From Desulfurococcales archaeon (GTDB lineage: Archaea; Thermoproteota; Thermoprotei_A; Sulfolobales; NBVN01), in NCBI GenBank assembly GCA_023255955.1, contig JAGDWD010000008.1, positions 360,786 to 424,785 of the forward strand: DNA of 64,000 nt, read 5' to 3'. The translations under genes and the position numbers were made by a program. Shown here piece by piece: positions 1-8,185 of this stretch (its first letter is position 1; each line of letters begins with the position of its first letter). The notes under the pieces are model-generated. The model made no database searches. It worked only from the letters and a program-made list of their open reading frames with translations, and was not told the origin of the DNA.

Positions 1-549
1 GGTCCGACAGCTGGGGTACTCGGGATAAAGGATCCTGAGGGGAGGCTTCTTAAACAACTTCCAGGGAGGTTAATAGGGTACACAAAAACCTTGGACAACT
101 CCGAGGGAGGTTACATCATGGTTCTGCAGACTAGGGAGCAGCACATCAGAAGGGAGAGAGCAACATCGAACATAACCACTAACTCCTCACTCGAGGCGAT
201 TAAGGCTGCTGTGTACTTAGCTCTCCTCGGATCTGAAGGGTTGAGGAGACTTGGTGAGGCTATAGCAGGTAGGACTCAGTACTTGGTGGATAGATTGAGT
301 GAGGTAGGGGTTGAGCCAGCGTTTGAAGGGGGTGTCTATCTTAGGGAGGTGCTGATCAAGCATCCTGATATAGTTAAGATACGTAACTACCTGAAGAGTC
401 AGGGAGTTTATATAGGCCCCCTCATCGGCAGGTTCTACCCGGATCTGAGCGACTGCGGCCTGGTCTGCGTTACGGAGATGCATTCCCGAGAGGACATAGA
501 CACTCTGCTGGAACTACTAAAACAGTTTCTGGGGGTGGCTAGGCCGTGA
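1..549 (+). CDS. gcvPA: Glycine dehydrogenase (decarboxylating) subunit 1, 3' part
   Basis: This is the C-terminal part of the N-terminal subunit of a split P-protein of the glycine cleavage system, which decarboxylates glycine on PLP and passes the aminomethyl group to the lipoyl H-protein. Reading frame 1 is open from the first base of the window, so the gene starts to the left. The family signature is clear: a PGR-x-x-G segment (codons at 70-85), then LQTREQHIRRE and ATSNI-x-TN (codons at 121-180). The stop TGA at 547-549 overlaps the GTG start of gcvPB, so the subunits are translationally coupled, the usual arrangement for archaeal and many bacterial split P-proteins. No other gcv gene is visible on this side. 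Confidence 0.95.
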   Translation, partial: GPTAGVLGIKDPEGRLLKQLPGRLIGYTKTLDNSEGGYIMVLQTREQHIRRERATSNITTNSSLEAIKAAVYLALLGSEGLRRLGEAIAGRTQYLVDRLSEVGVEPAFEGGVYLREVLIKHPDIVKIRNYLKSQGVYIGPLIGRFYPDLSDCGLVCVTEMHSREDIDTLLELLKQFLGVARP

Positions 550-2060
550 ACGTCTTTAGACAGGCTAAGTGGGGAGAACCCCTAATATATGAAGTAAGCA
601 TATACAGAAAGAGCGGGGCTCTAGTAGATAGCGAGTTCGAAGAATATAGTAGGAAGTTACTCAGCAGGATGCGGAGGGTGGCTAGGGAGGGTGTCCCACC
701 TCTTCCATCCCTGAGTGAGATTGAGGTTGTAAGACACTATCTCCGGCTTTCACAGATGGCTTACGGTGTAGACCTGGGTCCAGTACCATTAGGTTCCTGC
801 ACTATGAAGTACAACCCGAAGATCTGTGAGGAGCTGGCAAACGATAGGAGGATTAGTGAGGCCCACCCATATCTTGATGAGGAGGACGTGCAGGGGTTGC
901 TGGAGATAGTTTACACTCTTCAGAAGTGGTTAGCAGAGATATCTGGGATGGATGTATGCTCCATACAGACTCCTGCTGGAGCAGCTGGAGAGTTTGCTGG
1001 AGCGTTAATGATAAGGAAGTACCATGTTGATAGAGGAGAGGGTCATAGAGATGAGATGATAGTCCCAGATAGTGCCCATGGGAGTAATCCAGCAAGTGCT
1101 GCCATGGCTGGGTTTAAGGTAGTTAGAATACCTACCGATTCGAGAGGTAATACAGATCTAGAAGCCCTCAAAGCTGCTCTAAGTAGCAGAACTGCTGGGA
1201 TAATGCTGACCAACCCCAACACACTCGGACTCTTTGAGGAGTATATTACGGAGATAGCTAGGGAAGTTCACGGAGTTGGAGGGTTACTCTACTACGATGG
1301 AGCTAACCTCAACGGTATTCTCGGATATGTGAGACCCGGTGATATGGGTTTCGATGTAGCTCATCTGAACTTACACAAGACTTTTGCGGCACCTCACGGA
1401 GGGGGAGGTCCCGGAGCTGGAGCTATATGCTGTAAGGGGGTCCTGAAGGACTACATACCGGTCCCTATAGTTGATTACGATGGTAGGAAATACTACTTGA
1501 GGTTTGACGTCCCTAAGACTATTGGGAGAATCAGCTGGTTCTACGGTAACATAATCCCAGCAGTTAAGTCCTTCCTCTACATAGCTGCTCTAGGCCCAGC
1601 AATAAGGGAGGTAGCTGAGATAGCTACACTAAATACGAACTACCTGCTGAAGAAGCTTGAGGCAGTTCCTGGGGTAGACCTAGTTTACGGGTACGGTAGG
1701 TGGAGAAAACATGAGTTCGTCGTAAGCTTTGAGAAGCTGTATAAGGAGACTGGAGTAGGTGCTGAAGACGTTGCTAAGGCCCTACTAGATAGAGGAATAC
1801 ATGCTCCTACAATATTGTTCCCATTGATAGTTCCGGAAGCACACATGATTGAGGTAACGGAGACTGAGACTAAGGAGAACCTAGATAAGATTGCTGAAGC
1901 TTATAAGGAGATAGCCTCCACCGCCTACAAATCTCCCGATGAAGTTAAGAGAGCACCACAGAACACCTCTGTTAAGAGGTTAGACACCGTCTACGGTAAC
2001 CTACCCAAGAACATAGTACTTACTTATCGCCAACTCGAGAAGAAGAAACGTGAGGGGTAG
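546..2060 (+). CDS. gcvPB: Glycine dehydrogenase (decarboxylating) subunit 2
   Basis: A 504-residue C-terminal subunit of the split glycine decarboxylase, matching the normal length of about 500. It carries the PLP site: the segment HLNLHKTFAAPHGGGGPG places the Schiff-base lysine at about residue 278, and SAHGSNPASA near residue 180 is the typical cofactor and substrate loop. The GTG start at 546 overlaps the upstream stop. Together with gcvPA it forms the P-protein; T-, H- and L-proteins must be encoded elsewhere. The gene is complete and the next gene lies convergently only 28 bp away. Confidence 0.97.
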   Translation: MNVFRQAKWGEPLIYEVSIYRKSGALVDSEFEEYSRKLLSRMRRVAREGVPPLPSLSEIEVVRHYLRLSQMAYGVDLGPVPLGSCTMKYNPKICEELANDRRISEAHPYLDEEDVQGLLEIVYTLQKWLAEISGMDVCSIQTPAGAAGEFAGALMIRKYHVDRGEGHRDEMIVPDSAHGSNPASAAMAGFKVVRIPTDSRGNTDLEALKAALSSRTAGIMLTNPNTLGLFEEYITEIAREVHGVGGLLYYDGANLNGILGYVRPGDMGFDVAHLNLHKTFAAPHGGGGPGAGAICCKGVLKDYIPVPIVDYDGRKYYLRFDVPKTIGRISWFYGNIIPAVKSFLYIAALGPAIREVAEIATLNTNYLLKKLEAVPGVDLVYGYGRWRKHEFVVSFEKLYKETGVGAEDVAKALLDRGIHAPTILFPLIVPEAHMIEVTETETKENLDKIAEAYKEIASTAYKSPDEVKRAPQNTSVKRLDTVYGNLPKNIVLTYRQLEKKKREG

Positions 2061-2088
2061 ACTCCACCTAATTCCTCCCACCTAGCTT

Positions 2089-3450
2089 CTACTCTAAGCC
2101 CAATACCTTAGACTTATACTCTGATAGGACACTCCTAACTCTCGAGGCCCATCTAGGTAAGTCTGCTGGTGTCTGCGGGTAGTCCTCATAGAGGTTTCTA
2201 ACACGGTTCATATACTCAGACACGTTCTTCAGCTTAAAGAGGAGTGATGGTCTACTGAGACCAGCTAGAAACCTCATCGCTTTATCTACCACAGAAAGTT
2301 CTAGATCGCCCCTCAATGAGAGTATGTTCAGGTCCTCCTCCCTAATTATTTTTCGGCTCATACCGAAGTCTATGTCTTCGTCCGGAAGCTCCTGCAGGAA
2401 GAGCCTGAAGACGTCCAGAACTGCTTGCTTAACTCCGTAGCTATTCATGTAGCAGATATTAGCCTTCCATAACCCCTCAGCATCGAATCTCCCGGTCTCA
2501 ACGGCTTCCAATATAGCGTCTGACACACAGTTAGAGGAGACCATGGCGGAGCCCTTACCACCACCATGCACTGGATTCACAGTATACGCAGCATCACCTA
2601 CTACCGCCACTCCATTCCAGACCAAGCTATTGAGGGGGCCTCTAGTAGGTACTACAGCCCCTCCAGCCTCCACTAGCTTACTGTCCTTAAATATGTCCCT
2701 CTTCAGTACGTACGTGTAGAGAAGATCTTTTGGATGTGGATAGCCTCGCCCGCCCTGCACACCTAACCCCACATTAACGTAACCCTCCCTCAGTGAGTAC
2801 GGGAATAACCACCAGTACCCGCCTGGAGCTACCCGCTTACTTACGTATATCCTGAGAATCTCAGGCTCGTCTACACCTCTAGGAAGTTTTCTGACTTCCC
2901 TATATGCTATGTTAGTATCTCTCGGGTATAGCTCCTCACTTACTGGCCATTCCCGAGGTAGTCTCCTCGCTATTACCCTAGCATTACCAGACGCATCTAT
3001 GACTACCTTAGCGTTTACCTCCACTGATTTACCCTCCTTCAACAGGACGACTCCACGTACATGGTTCTCTCTAATTACAGGTGATACAGCTGCTGTTCCT
3101 GTCATGATCTCCAAACCGGAGTCTACCGCACGTTTAAGGAGGTACCTGACCAGACCTATCCTATCCACCTCATAGCCCTCACCTAAGACGCGGAACCTAA
3201 TCATTTCGTTAGGGGAAAATATATCTATGCCTCTCACATGCCCTTCTATAACTTCATGAGGGAGATCTACTAGCCCGAGCGTATCTAGGTGGTGCTTCCC
3301 TATCGCATCACCGCAAGGCTTATCACCAAGCCTCTCATAGGGCTTCACATCTACAGCAAGAACCCTCAGACCTGAGCGAGATAATCTGTAGGCCGCGTAC
3401 GCTCCAGCAACTCCCAGTCCCACGATAACTACGTCGTAAGCACTCGACAT
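2089..3450 (-). CDS. Geranylgeranyl reductase family FAD-dependent protein
   Basis: A 453-residue flavoprotein of the geranylgeranyl reductase family, whose archaeal members saturate the isoprenoid chains of membrane ether lipids. The N-terminus has the Rossmann FAD motif VGLGVAGAYAA (Gly11, Gly13, Gly16), followed by an acidic residue at the end of strand 2 and the family's DKPCGDAIG segment. YWWLFP near residue 212 and GDAAYTVNPVHGGGKG near residue 283 match the substrate-proximal and second FAD motifs of this family. Several paralogs usually occur in a crenarchaeal genome, so this one could act on archaeol lipids or on another isoprenoid such as a quinone; the sequence does not decide. It is a monocistronic-looking gene convergent with gcvPB. 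Confidence 0.85.
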   Translation of the reverse strand: MSSAYDVVIVGLGVAGAYAAYRLSRSGLRVLAVDVKPYERLGDKPCGDAIGKHHLDTLGLVDLPHEVIEGHVRGIDIFSPNEMIRFRVLGEGYEVDRIGLVRYLLKRAVDSGLEIMTGTAAVSPVIRENHVRGVVLLKEGKSVEVNAKVVIDASGNARVIARRLPREWPVSEELYPRDTNIAYREVRKLPRGVDEPEILRIYVSKRVAPGGYWWLFPYSLREGYVNVGLGVQGGRGYPHPKDLLYTYVLKRDIFKDSKLVEAGGAVVPTRGPLNSLVWNGVAVVGDAAYTVNPVHGGGKGSAMVSSNCVSDAILEAVETGRFDAEGLWKANICYMNSYGVKQAVLDVFRLFLQELPDEDIDFGMSRKIIREEDLNILSLRGDLELSVVDKAMRFLAGLSRPSLLFKLKNVSEYMNRVRNLYEDYPQTPADLPRWASRVRSVLSEYKSKVLGLE

Positions 3451-3772
3451 ACCGATCTGCCATAACTACTTTACTGAACAACAAAAAAGCTGTCAGTGAC
3501 CACCTCATTGTTTATCTCTAGAAGCTATTAGGGACCTTAACTAGTAGGTACTGCTACCCGACCAACTATTCTTGTAGGGTAACCCTAGCTATAGGATCGG
3601 AATATCCCGGAAAGTCTTGTTGTAGCCACCCTTTACAGCTATTGAGAGGGAAGGTATAGCTCCATAATCTCAGCTATCTAAGATCTCTCGGAGCTAGTTA
3701 TAGCTTTAGCAACATATCCTGACCAGAGAAGGTTATGTCATGAAGGGATTCTGCTATCTACGTAGGTTGTAG
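3451..3772. other. Intergenic region without a recognised gene
   Basis: About 320 bases between two minus-strand genes. All frames are broken often. I see no tRNA-like or strongly paired element. The part nearest 3450 should hold the promoter of the flavoprotein gene. Confidence 0.5.
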
Positions 3773-4513
3773 CTAGGAGGTCTGGGTGTAGACCTCTATA
3801 CCTAAGCTCTCAGCTAGCTCCCTGGCTTTACTATCTACGTAAGGTGATACTACCACTAACCTTGGAGCAGCTCCTGTAACCTTCCTGTAGAGCTCCGCAA
3901 TCCTCCAGAACTCGTAGATATCACCTCTAGATATACTAGACTTAACCTCAACCAGTACGTGCTCACCATCCTTAACCACAACATCCACCTCGATAACGCT
4001 TGGCTTACCGTAGATAGCTCCGGAGGAGTCGTAGTATACCCACCTCCCGACCTTAGCCACCCCCAGTACCTTCTCTAGGACACCCCTCATACCTTCCCTA
4101 AAGGCTTCCTCCGATATCACTCCCCACCTAGCTCCAAGAGCGTCTAATCTCCTGCTTAGGTCGAGGTAAGCTCTCTCAAGAGCCTCCGCCCTCTTGCTTA
4201 GGTCTACGTAGGCTTTATTGAAGTCCTCCCTAAGCTTATTATGGTCCTCTCTAAGCTTGTTGAGGTCCTCCCTAAGCTTCCTAATCTCCTCCTCAATAGC
4301 TTCAAACCTCCTATAGGCCTCCTCCCACCTCCTCTCCTCAATCTTTACGAACTTATTGAAGTCCTCTCTAAGCTTGTTGTGATCCTCCCTAAGCTTCCTA
4401 AGTTCGGTGAGCAGTGTGTCAAGGCCTATGAGGCCCGCAACTGCTAACCTAAACTCCTCATCCTCTTTAAGTAGCCTCAGGATCTTCCTCTTAAGGTCCG
4501 CCTCCGAAGCCAT
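3773..4513 (-). CDS. DUF3782-type protein: coiled coil plus PD-(D/E)XK nuclease-like domain
   Basis: A 246-residue protein with two parts. Residues about 30-130 form a long charged coiled coil made of imperfect repeats built on the unit KLREDHNKLREDFNK. Residues about 135-246 form a compact domain with VIEVDVVVKDGEHVLVEVKSS, that is D-x(n)-E-x-K, the metal-site pattern of the PD-(D/E)XK nuclease superfamily. This architecture is typical of the archaeal DUF3782 family, often present in several copies per genome and of unknown function. The coiled-coil segment is encoded by near-identical DNA repeats, so copy number may change by recombination. It is a single gene without partners here. A defence or repair role is possible but not shown. 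Confidence 0.8.
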   Translation of the reverse strand: MASEADLKRKILRLLKEDEEFRLAVAGLIGLDTLLTELRKLREDHNKLREDFNKFVKIEERRWEEAYRRFEAIEEEIRKLREDLNKLREDHNKLREDFNKAYVDLSKRAEALERAYLDLSRRLDALGARWGVISEEAFREGMRGVLEKVLGVAKVGRWVYYDSSGAIYGKPSVIEVDVVVKDGEHVLVEVKSSISRGDIYEFWRIAELYRKVTGAAPRLVVVSPYVDSKARELAESLGIEVYTQTS

Positions 4514-4828
4514 GCGGTCTCCGAGAGTAAACCTCTATGGAGTTAATAAGTATCTTTCAATTTTATCTTATAGATTCTAGATACGAAGAAAGGTCTCGAG
4601 GTAACATAGGCTTAGGAACAGAAAAGCTTTTATTTGCTGAGTACTTTTCCCCTAGTGCTTACAATAGGATCTCCGCGTGTAGACCGGGTCGAGAGGCTAT
4701 GTGGACCCCGCTTTAAAGTACCCTAGGGAGTTCACTGCCAGACTCAGAGGAAAAACTTAAATACATGAACACTGAAAACATTCATACCTGAACCTAATCG
4801 ATAGAGATGCGGGCTCATGACGCAGGAT
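4514..4828. other. Intergenic region; a TATA-like element and a 23-codon ORF of doubtful status
   Basis: About 315 bases between two minus-strand genes. On the + strand a TATA-like cttttatttg near 4627 lies about 26 bases upstream of a GTG at 4653 that opens a 23-codon frame ending at a TAG near 4724. That would suit a leaderless small peptide or a short RNA, but nothing supports translation. A small imperfect inverted repeat (ATGAA...TTCAT) lies near 4764-4785. I do not call a gene. Confidence 0.3.
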
Positions 4829-5428
4829 CTAAAAGGATAGAATTGAAGGTATTTCTACTATTACCACACCAGCATCTAGCATTTCATCTACTGCTTTCTG
4901 TACTGAGCCTGGTGGTATGTTCACGCCCCTCACCGCATCTGCTAGTAGGAATACTTGGTACCCTAGTCTAACTCCATCTAAGGCTGTTGCTTTAACGCAG
5001 TAATCTGTTGCTACTCCACATACGAACACCCTCCTAATACCTCTCTTCCTCAGCTCTGTGTCTAGTTCGGTACCTTCGAACCCGCTGTAGGCCTCCCTAT
5101 CCGGGTCTGTTGCCTTAGATATCACTATAGCCTCTCTAGGTACTCTGAGACCTGGGTGGAAGGAGGCTCCGGGGCTCCCCTGTACACAGTGGGGTGGCCA
5201 GGGCCCTCCACGGGTCTTGAACGAGATGTGGTTAGGTGGGTGCCAGTCTCTAGTGAAGACTAGGGTAGCCCCAGCTCTACTGAAGAGCTCTACGTACTCG
5301 TTAATCCTACCCACTATCTCATCACCGCCGGGTACCGGTAGGGCACCGCCTGGCATGAAATCTACCTGCATATCAACAACTACTAGAGCGTCGAAGGGTC
5401 TCACCCTCACCCTAGCCACCCTTCCCAC
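4829..5428 (-). CDS. pncA: Nicotinamidase / pyrazinamidase-like isochorismatase-fold hydrolase
   Basis: A 199-residue cysteine hydrolase that deamidates nicotinamide to nicotinate in NAD salvage. The catalytic triad is visible: Asp19 in VVDMQVDF, Lys105 in VISKATDPD and Cys144 in CGVATDYCV. The metal site D-x-H-x3-H is Asp61, His63 and His67 (RDWHPPNHISF). The length is normal for the family. The start is a GTG at 5428. Its 5' end overlaps by 17 bases a short upstream frame (5412-5546) that may be its operon partner. The cis-peptide and triad context fits nicotinamidase better than other isochorismatase-like hydrolases. Confidence 0.93.
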   Translation of the reverse strand: MGRVARVRVRPFDALVVVDMQVDFMPGGALPVPGGDEIVGRINEYVELFSRAGATLVFTRDWHPPNHISFKTRGGPWPPHCVQGSPGASFHPGLRVPREAIVISKATDPDREAYSGFEGTELDTELRKRGIRRVFVCGVATDYCVKATALDGVRLGYQVFLLADAVRGVNIPPGSVQKAVDEMLDAGVVIVEIPSILSF

Positions 5429-5546
5429 CCCCGCTTACCTCAACTACTTTAGTGTAGTTAAACCTCTTAAGGATCTCGCCCACCCTATCCAGGGGTACCT
5501 TAATTATGTGGAGGTATCTCCCGGTCCTAGCCTTAACCTTAGCCAT
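5412..5546 (-). CDS. Small 44-residue ORF upstream of and overlapping pncA
   Basis: A short open frame with ATG at 5546 preceded at three bases by AAGGAG, and a TAG at 5412-5414 inside the pncA start region. The predicted peptide begins MAKVKARTGRYLHIIKVP and ends VVEVSGGGKGG; it is basic, with a plausible strand-helix-strand pattern. Overlap of 17 bases with the GTG start of pncA suggests coupled translation. I do not recognise a family. It could be a genuine small protein or only a leader ORF. Confidence 0.4.
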   Translation of the reverse strand: MAKVKARTGRYLHIIKVPLDRVGEILKRFNYTKVVEVSGGGKGG

Positions 5547-5693
5547 ACTCTCCTTAGATAACCTAAAGGTCTACACTCCCCAGCTCTCCGAGATCCTGAC
5601 GAGTTCCTCTAAACCGGTGACATCGATGGAGGTACCCACCATCAAGTAAATTAGTGATTAAGAGATATAAGCCCAGTAACCTCAGGGAACTAT

Positions 5694-6734
5694 GTGAGGG
5701 AGGCTAGACTCTACGGGGTTCTGGAGAGTGGTTGGGTTAGGTGCTTAACCTGCGAGAGACTCTGCCGTATATCGGAGGGTAGGAGGGGAGCCTGCGGGAA
5801 CTACATAAACCTAGGTGGTAGGCTGTACCACCTAGGTTACGGTAGGCTCAGCGCTATTGAGAGTAGGCCGATAGAGATTAAACCACTCTTCCATTACTGG
5901 CCTAATAGCACTGCCCTAACATACTCAAGCTGGGGCTGTAACTTCTACTGCCCCTGGTGTCAGAATCACCACCTAAGCTTTACCCACCCCACGGGCTCGG
6001 AGCCGGTGATCGAGCCAGCTAGGCTGGTGGACATGGCTGTTAGTAGGGGTGATGAGGGGCTTTCAGCCAGCTTTAACGAACCTACTGTGAACTTCGACTA
6101 CCTCCTCGATGCATCTGAGGAAGCTAAGAGAAGAGGGCTTTACTCGATGGTGGTTACGAACATGTACCTAACGGAGAAGGCTCTCAAAGCCCTAGTTGAA
6201 GCAGGGGTCGACGGCTTCTCAGCAGACATCAAGGGCTGTCCCGGGATGCGTGGGGCTCTAGTAGGTGTAGACCATAGCAGGATCTTCAGGAGCGCTAAGC
6301 TAGCTCTAGACCTTGGGGCCCACGTGGAGATGGTCTACCTAGTAATCACGAACACCAACGACAGTGAGGAGTGCTACGAGTGGATTCTGAAGAACCACGT
6401 AGACATGTTAGGGCCGGAGGTACCCCTCCACGTAAATAGGTACTATCCAGCCCATAGGTGGAGGGAGCCACCGACACCGTTGGAGAAGCTGCTGAGGATT
6501 AGGGATAGAGCTAGAGAGCTTGGAGTAGAGTACATCTACGTAGGTAACGTAGGGTCCAGTAAGTACGAATCAACCTACTGCCCGAACTGCGGTAAGCTAC
6601 TGATAGCTAGAAGCAACTACAGAGTAACCTACTTCAACCTGGACCACGTAGGGGGCAGGTATAGGTGCCCAAAGTGCGGTAAGGAAATGCCGATAAGAGG
6701 TAGGTACGTAGAGGGAAAGAGGTACTGGTGGTAA
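5694..6734 (+). CDS. amrS: AmmeMemoRadiSam-system radical SAM enzyme (PflA-like)
   Basis: A 346-residue radical SAM protein of the COG1180 type. The 4Fe-4S cluster motif CxxxCxxC is Cys82, Cys86, Cys89 in WGCNFYCPWCQN. It is preceded by a Cys-rich N-terminal segment (Cys17, Cys20, Cys24, Cys34) typical of AmrS proteins, and followed after the barrel by a C-terminal zinc ribbon (YCPNCGKLL near 296 and RCPKCGKEM near 324). Known members belong to the AmmeMemoRadiSam set, whose reaction is not established; the AMMECR1 and Memo partners are not in this window. The GTG start at 5694 is the only one that keeps the first cysteines; the ATG two bases earlier is out of frame. Confidence 0.88.
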   Translation: MREARLYGVLESGWVRCLTCERLCRISEGRRGACGNYINLGGRLYHLGYGRLSAIESRPIEIKPLFHYWPNSTALTYSSWGCNFYCPWCQNHHLSFTHPTGSEPVIEPARLVDMAVSRGDEGLSASFNEPTVNFDYLLDASEEAKRRGLYSMVVTNMYLTEKALKALVEAGVDGFSADIKGCPGMRGALVGVDHSRIFRSAKLALDLGAHVEMVYLVITNTNDSEECYEWILKNHVDMLGPEVPLHVNRYYPAHRWREPPTPLEKLLRIRDRARELGVEYIYVGNVGSSKYESTYCPNCGKLLIARSNYRVTYFNLDHVGGRYRCPKCGKEMPIRGRYVEGKRYWW

Positions 6735-6805
6735 CTAGGAACCCATCACCCTACCTGAAGCTGTCGAGAAATTGGAGCCGGATTACGTAGTAGGTCCTTC
6801 AGGTC

Positions 6806-7114
6806 ATGGGCTGTTCTATTTTTGATTGGTGAATGTTGGGTTTATGGTTTTGTGATTGTAGGGTTGCTGTGTTCTGGGGTTATGTGTTAAACTCATTAAC
6901 TTCATTCCTATAAGTAGCTTGGACACCCTGCTGAGTGATGGGAGCAACACTCCGAGCTCTGCGGGGTTAAGTGTAGATGGGAGCCCCATGCCATTAGGCT
7001 CGACAGCCACCCACGACCCGCAGGGATACCCAAGACCCTGCGAGCGAGGTGGAAGTCCCTAGATGCGATGAACAAAACATAAACCCATATCAACGAGCAT
7101 CTAGGGACAAACGG
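6806..7114 (+). repeat. ~306 bp structured repeat, copy A (IS605/omega-RNA-like remnant?)
   Basis: This stretch matches 29617-29922 in inverted orientation along its whole length, by eye well above 75 percent identity, with sharp ends. No reading frame is kept: single-base indels near 6927 and 7030 shift frame between copies. It ends in a long hairpin: GTCCCTAGATG at 7055-7065 pairs with CATCTAGGGAC at 7098-7108. A second stem, CGCAGGG (7019-7025) with CCCTGCG (7036-7042), is kept in copy B by paired substitutions (CCACAG with CTGTGG). Such end-hairpins in a non-coding mobile repeat suggest the right end and guide-RNA part of an IS200/IS605-type element, or a MITE. The identity is inferred; the repeat itself is seen. 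Confidence 0.75.
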
Positions 7115-7201
7115 TCCTGCTAACCTAACATAACAATTAACTGCGAAACTACTCTCTTCACTCCAACAGAAATACTCGCCCTTTATTGTGGGCTCAGGTG
7201 C

Positions 7202-7212
7202 TTTATAAGTTT
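7202..7212 (+). promoter_or_regulatory. TATA box of the OsmC gene
   Basis: The A/T-rich element TTTATAAGTTT lies 52-62 bases upstream of the OsmC start codon. A transcript starting about 25 bases downstream would have a leader of roughly 30 bases. There is no other gene on this strand to use it. Confidence 0.5.
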
Positions 7213-7263
7213 AAACCTTTCATTTTTAACTGTCTAAGCACTATATTATTTGGTGAATAAACG

Positions 7264-7710
7264 ATGAGTAAGATTACCTACAAAGACCAGGTTATAACAG
7301 TTGTAGGTGAGAGGGTTTCTCCAGATAAGCCCATGAAAATGGTTGTGAAGTCTGGTAACTTTGAGATAGTTACTGATAAGCTTGGAGGGGAGGCCCCATC
7401 CCCTATAGAGTATTTACTGGCATCGTATGCTGGGTGCATCAATGTAGTTGGGGAGATAGTAGCTAGGGAAATGAACATCAAGATTCATGACATTAAGGTG
7501 GAGGTTTCAGGTGTGTTTAACGCAGCAAAGCTGATGACTGGTACAGGTGAGAGAGCTGGGTATAAGGAGATTTCCGCTAACGTATACGTTAAGAGTGATG
7601 CTGATGAGAAGACCCTTGAAGAGTGGCTCCGGAGGGTTAGTGAGAGATGCCCTATTGAGGACAACATAGCGAATCAGACCCCAATTAAACACCAACTCAA
7701 GAAGATTTAA
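7264..7710 (+). CDS. OsmC/Ohr family protein
   Basis: A 148-residue OsmC-fold protein. Members reduce organic hydroperoxides with a pair of conserved cysteines. Both are present: Cys58 in LLASYAGCIN and a second near residue 129 in SERCPIEDNI. The sequence GGEAPSPIEYLLAS is the family hallmark. Length is normal. It stands alone with its own TATA box and a leader of about 30 bases, and is convergent with the CoA operon. The exact substrate (peroxide or other sulfur chemistry, as in YhfA-like members) cannot be told from the sequence. Confidence 0.9.
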   Translation: MSKITYKDQVITVVGERVSPDKPMKMVVKSGNFEIVTDKLGGEAPSPIEYLLASYAGCINVVGEIVAREMNIKIHDIKVEVSGVFNAAKLMTGTGERAGYKEISANVYVKSDADEKTLEEWLRRVSERCPIEDNIANQTPIKHQLKKI

Positions 7711-7757
7711 TTCCGGTAATTCCTGCTAGAGGAGACTTTTTTAAGTTGTGACATGCT

Positions 7758-8084
7758 CTAGCTTTCTCTTAATCCGTACCTGAGGGCAATGAGCTCCTCA
7801 AACTTCCTTATGGCTCTATCTATCTTCTCGTCTATCGCTGCCATCACATCCGGTGGTAACTGGTTAGGACTCTGTATGGTTAAGTCTATAGTAAGATCTA
7901 GGGTATCCCCTAACTCCAGTTCTACAGACAGATCTATATCTATCTTCGATCCAAGTAGACTCCGCAAACTTTTCGTGATGTAATCCTCTAAAACCATTGA
8001 CAACTCCTCCAGAGAACTTACATCTATCTTATTCAGGTCGAGGCCGAGATGAACAATACTCTTACGTAGCTTGCTTTCAGCCAT
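7758..8084 (-). CDS. Conserved archaeal small protein, possibly DUF3194-like
   Basis: A 108-residue acidic protein without signal or membrane segment. The pattern is helix (residues 20-45), two beta strands rich in alternating Leu/Asp (IDIDLSVELELGDTLDLTIDL, split here only for reading), and a final helix with IDEKIDRAIRKFEEL. This resembles the small archaeal DUF3194 family, whose function is unknown, but I am not certain. It follows the pantothenate genes on the same strand after a 101-base gap, so it may be the last gene of that operon or independent. Confidence 0.65.
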   Translation of the reverse strand: MAESKLRKSIVHLGLDLNKIDVSSLEELSMVLEDYITKSLRSLLGSKIDIDLSVELELGDTLDLTIDLTIQSPNQLPPDVMAAIDEKIDRAIRKFEELIALRYGLRES

Positions 8085-8185
8085 ATCTACAACATCCTTT
8101 TAAACTCCTCAAAGATATCATATTTGGTCAGGCCCTGAGGACAGCCGCTAGTGCGGCAGAATGATCCAGGGTTCCCCAGGCAACA

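Noticed and set aside
4653..4724. A 23-codon possible leaderless peptide gene
   Set aside because: Only the TATA spacing supports it; too short and without a recognisable product.
6816..7010. Short frames within repeat copy A (and 29631-29822 in copy B)
   Set aside because: Frames are not kept between copies because of single-base indels; the repeat looks non-coding or a decayed gene end.
6806..7114. The repeat as RNase P RNA or SRP 7S RNA
   Set aside because: Both are about 300 nt, but the conserved RNase P core and the SRP helix 8 motifs are not visible, and two diverged copies would be unusual.
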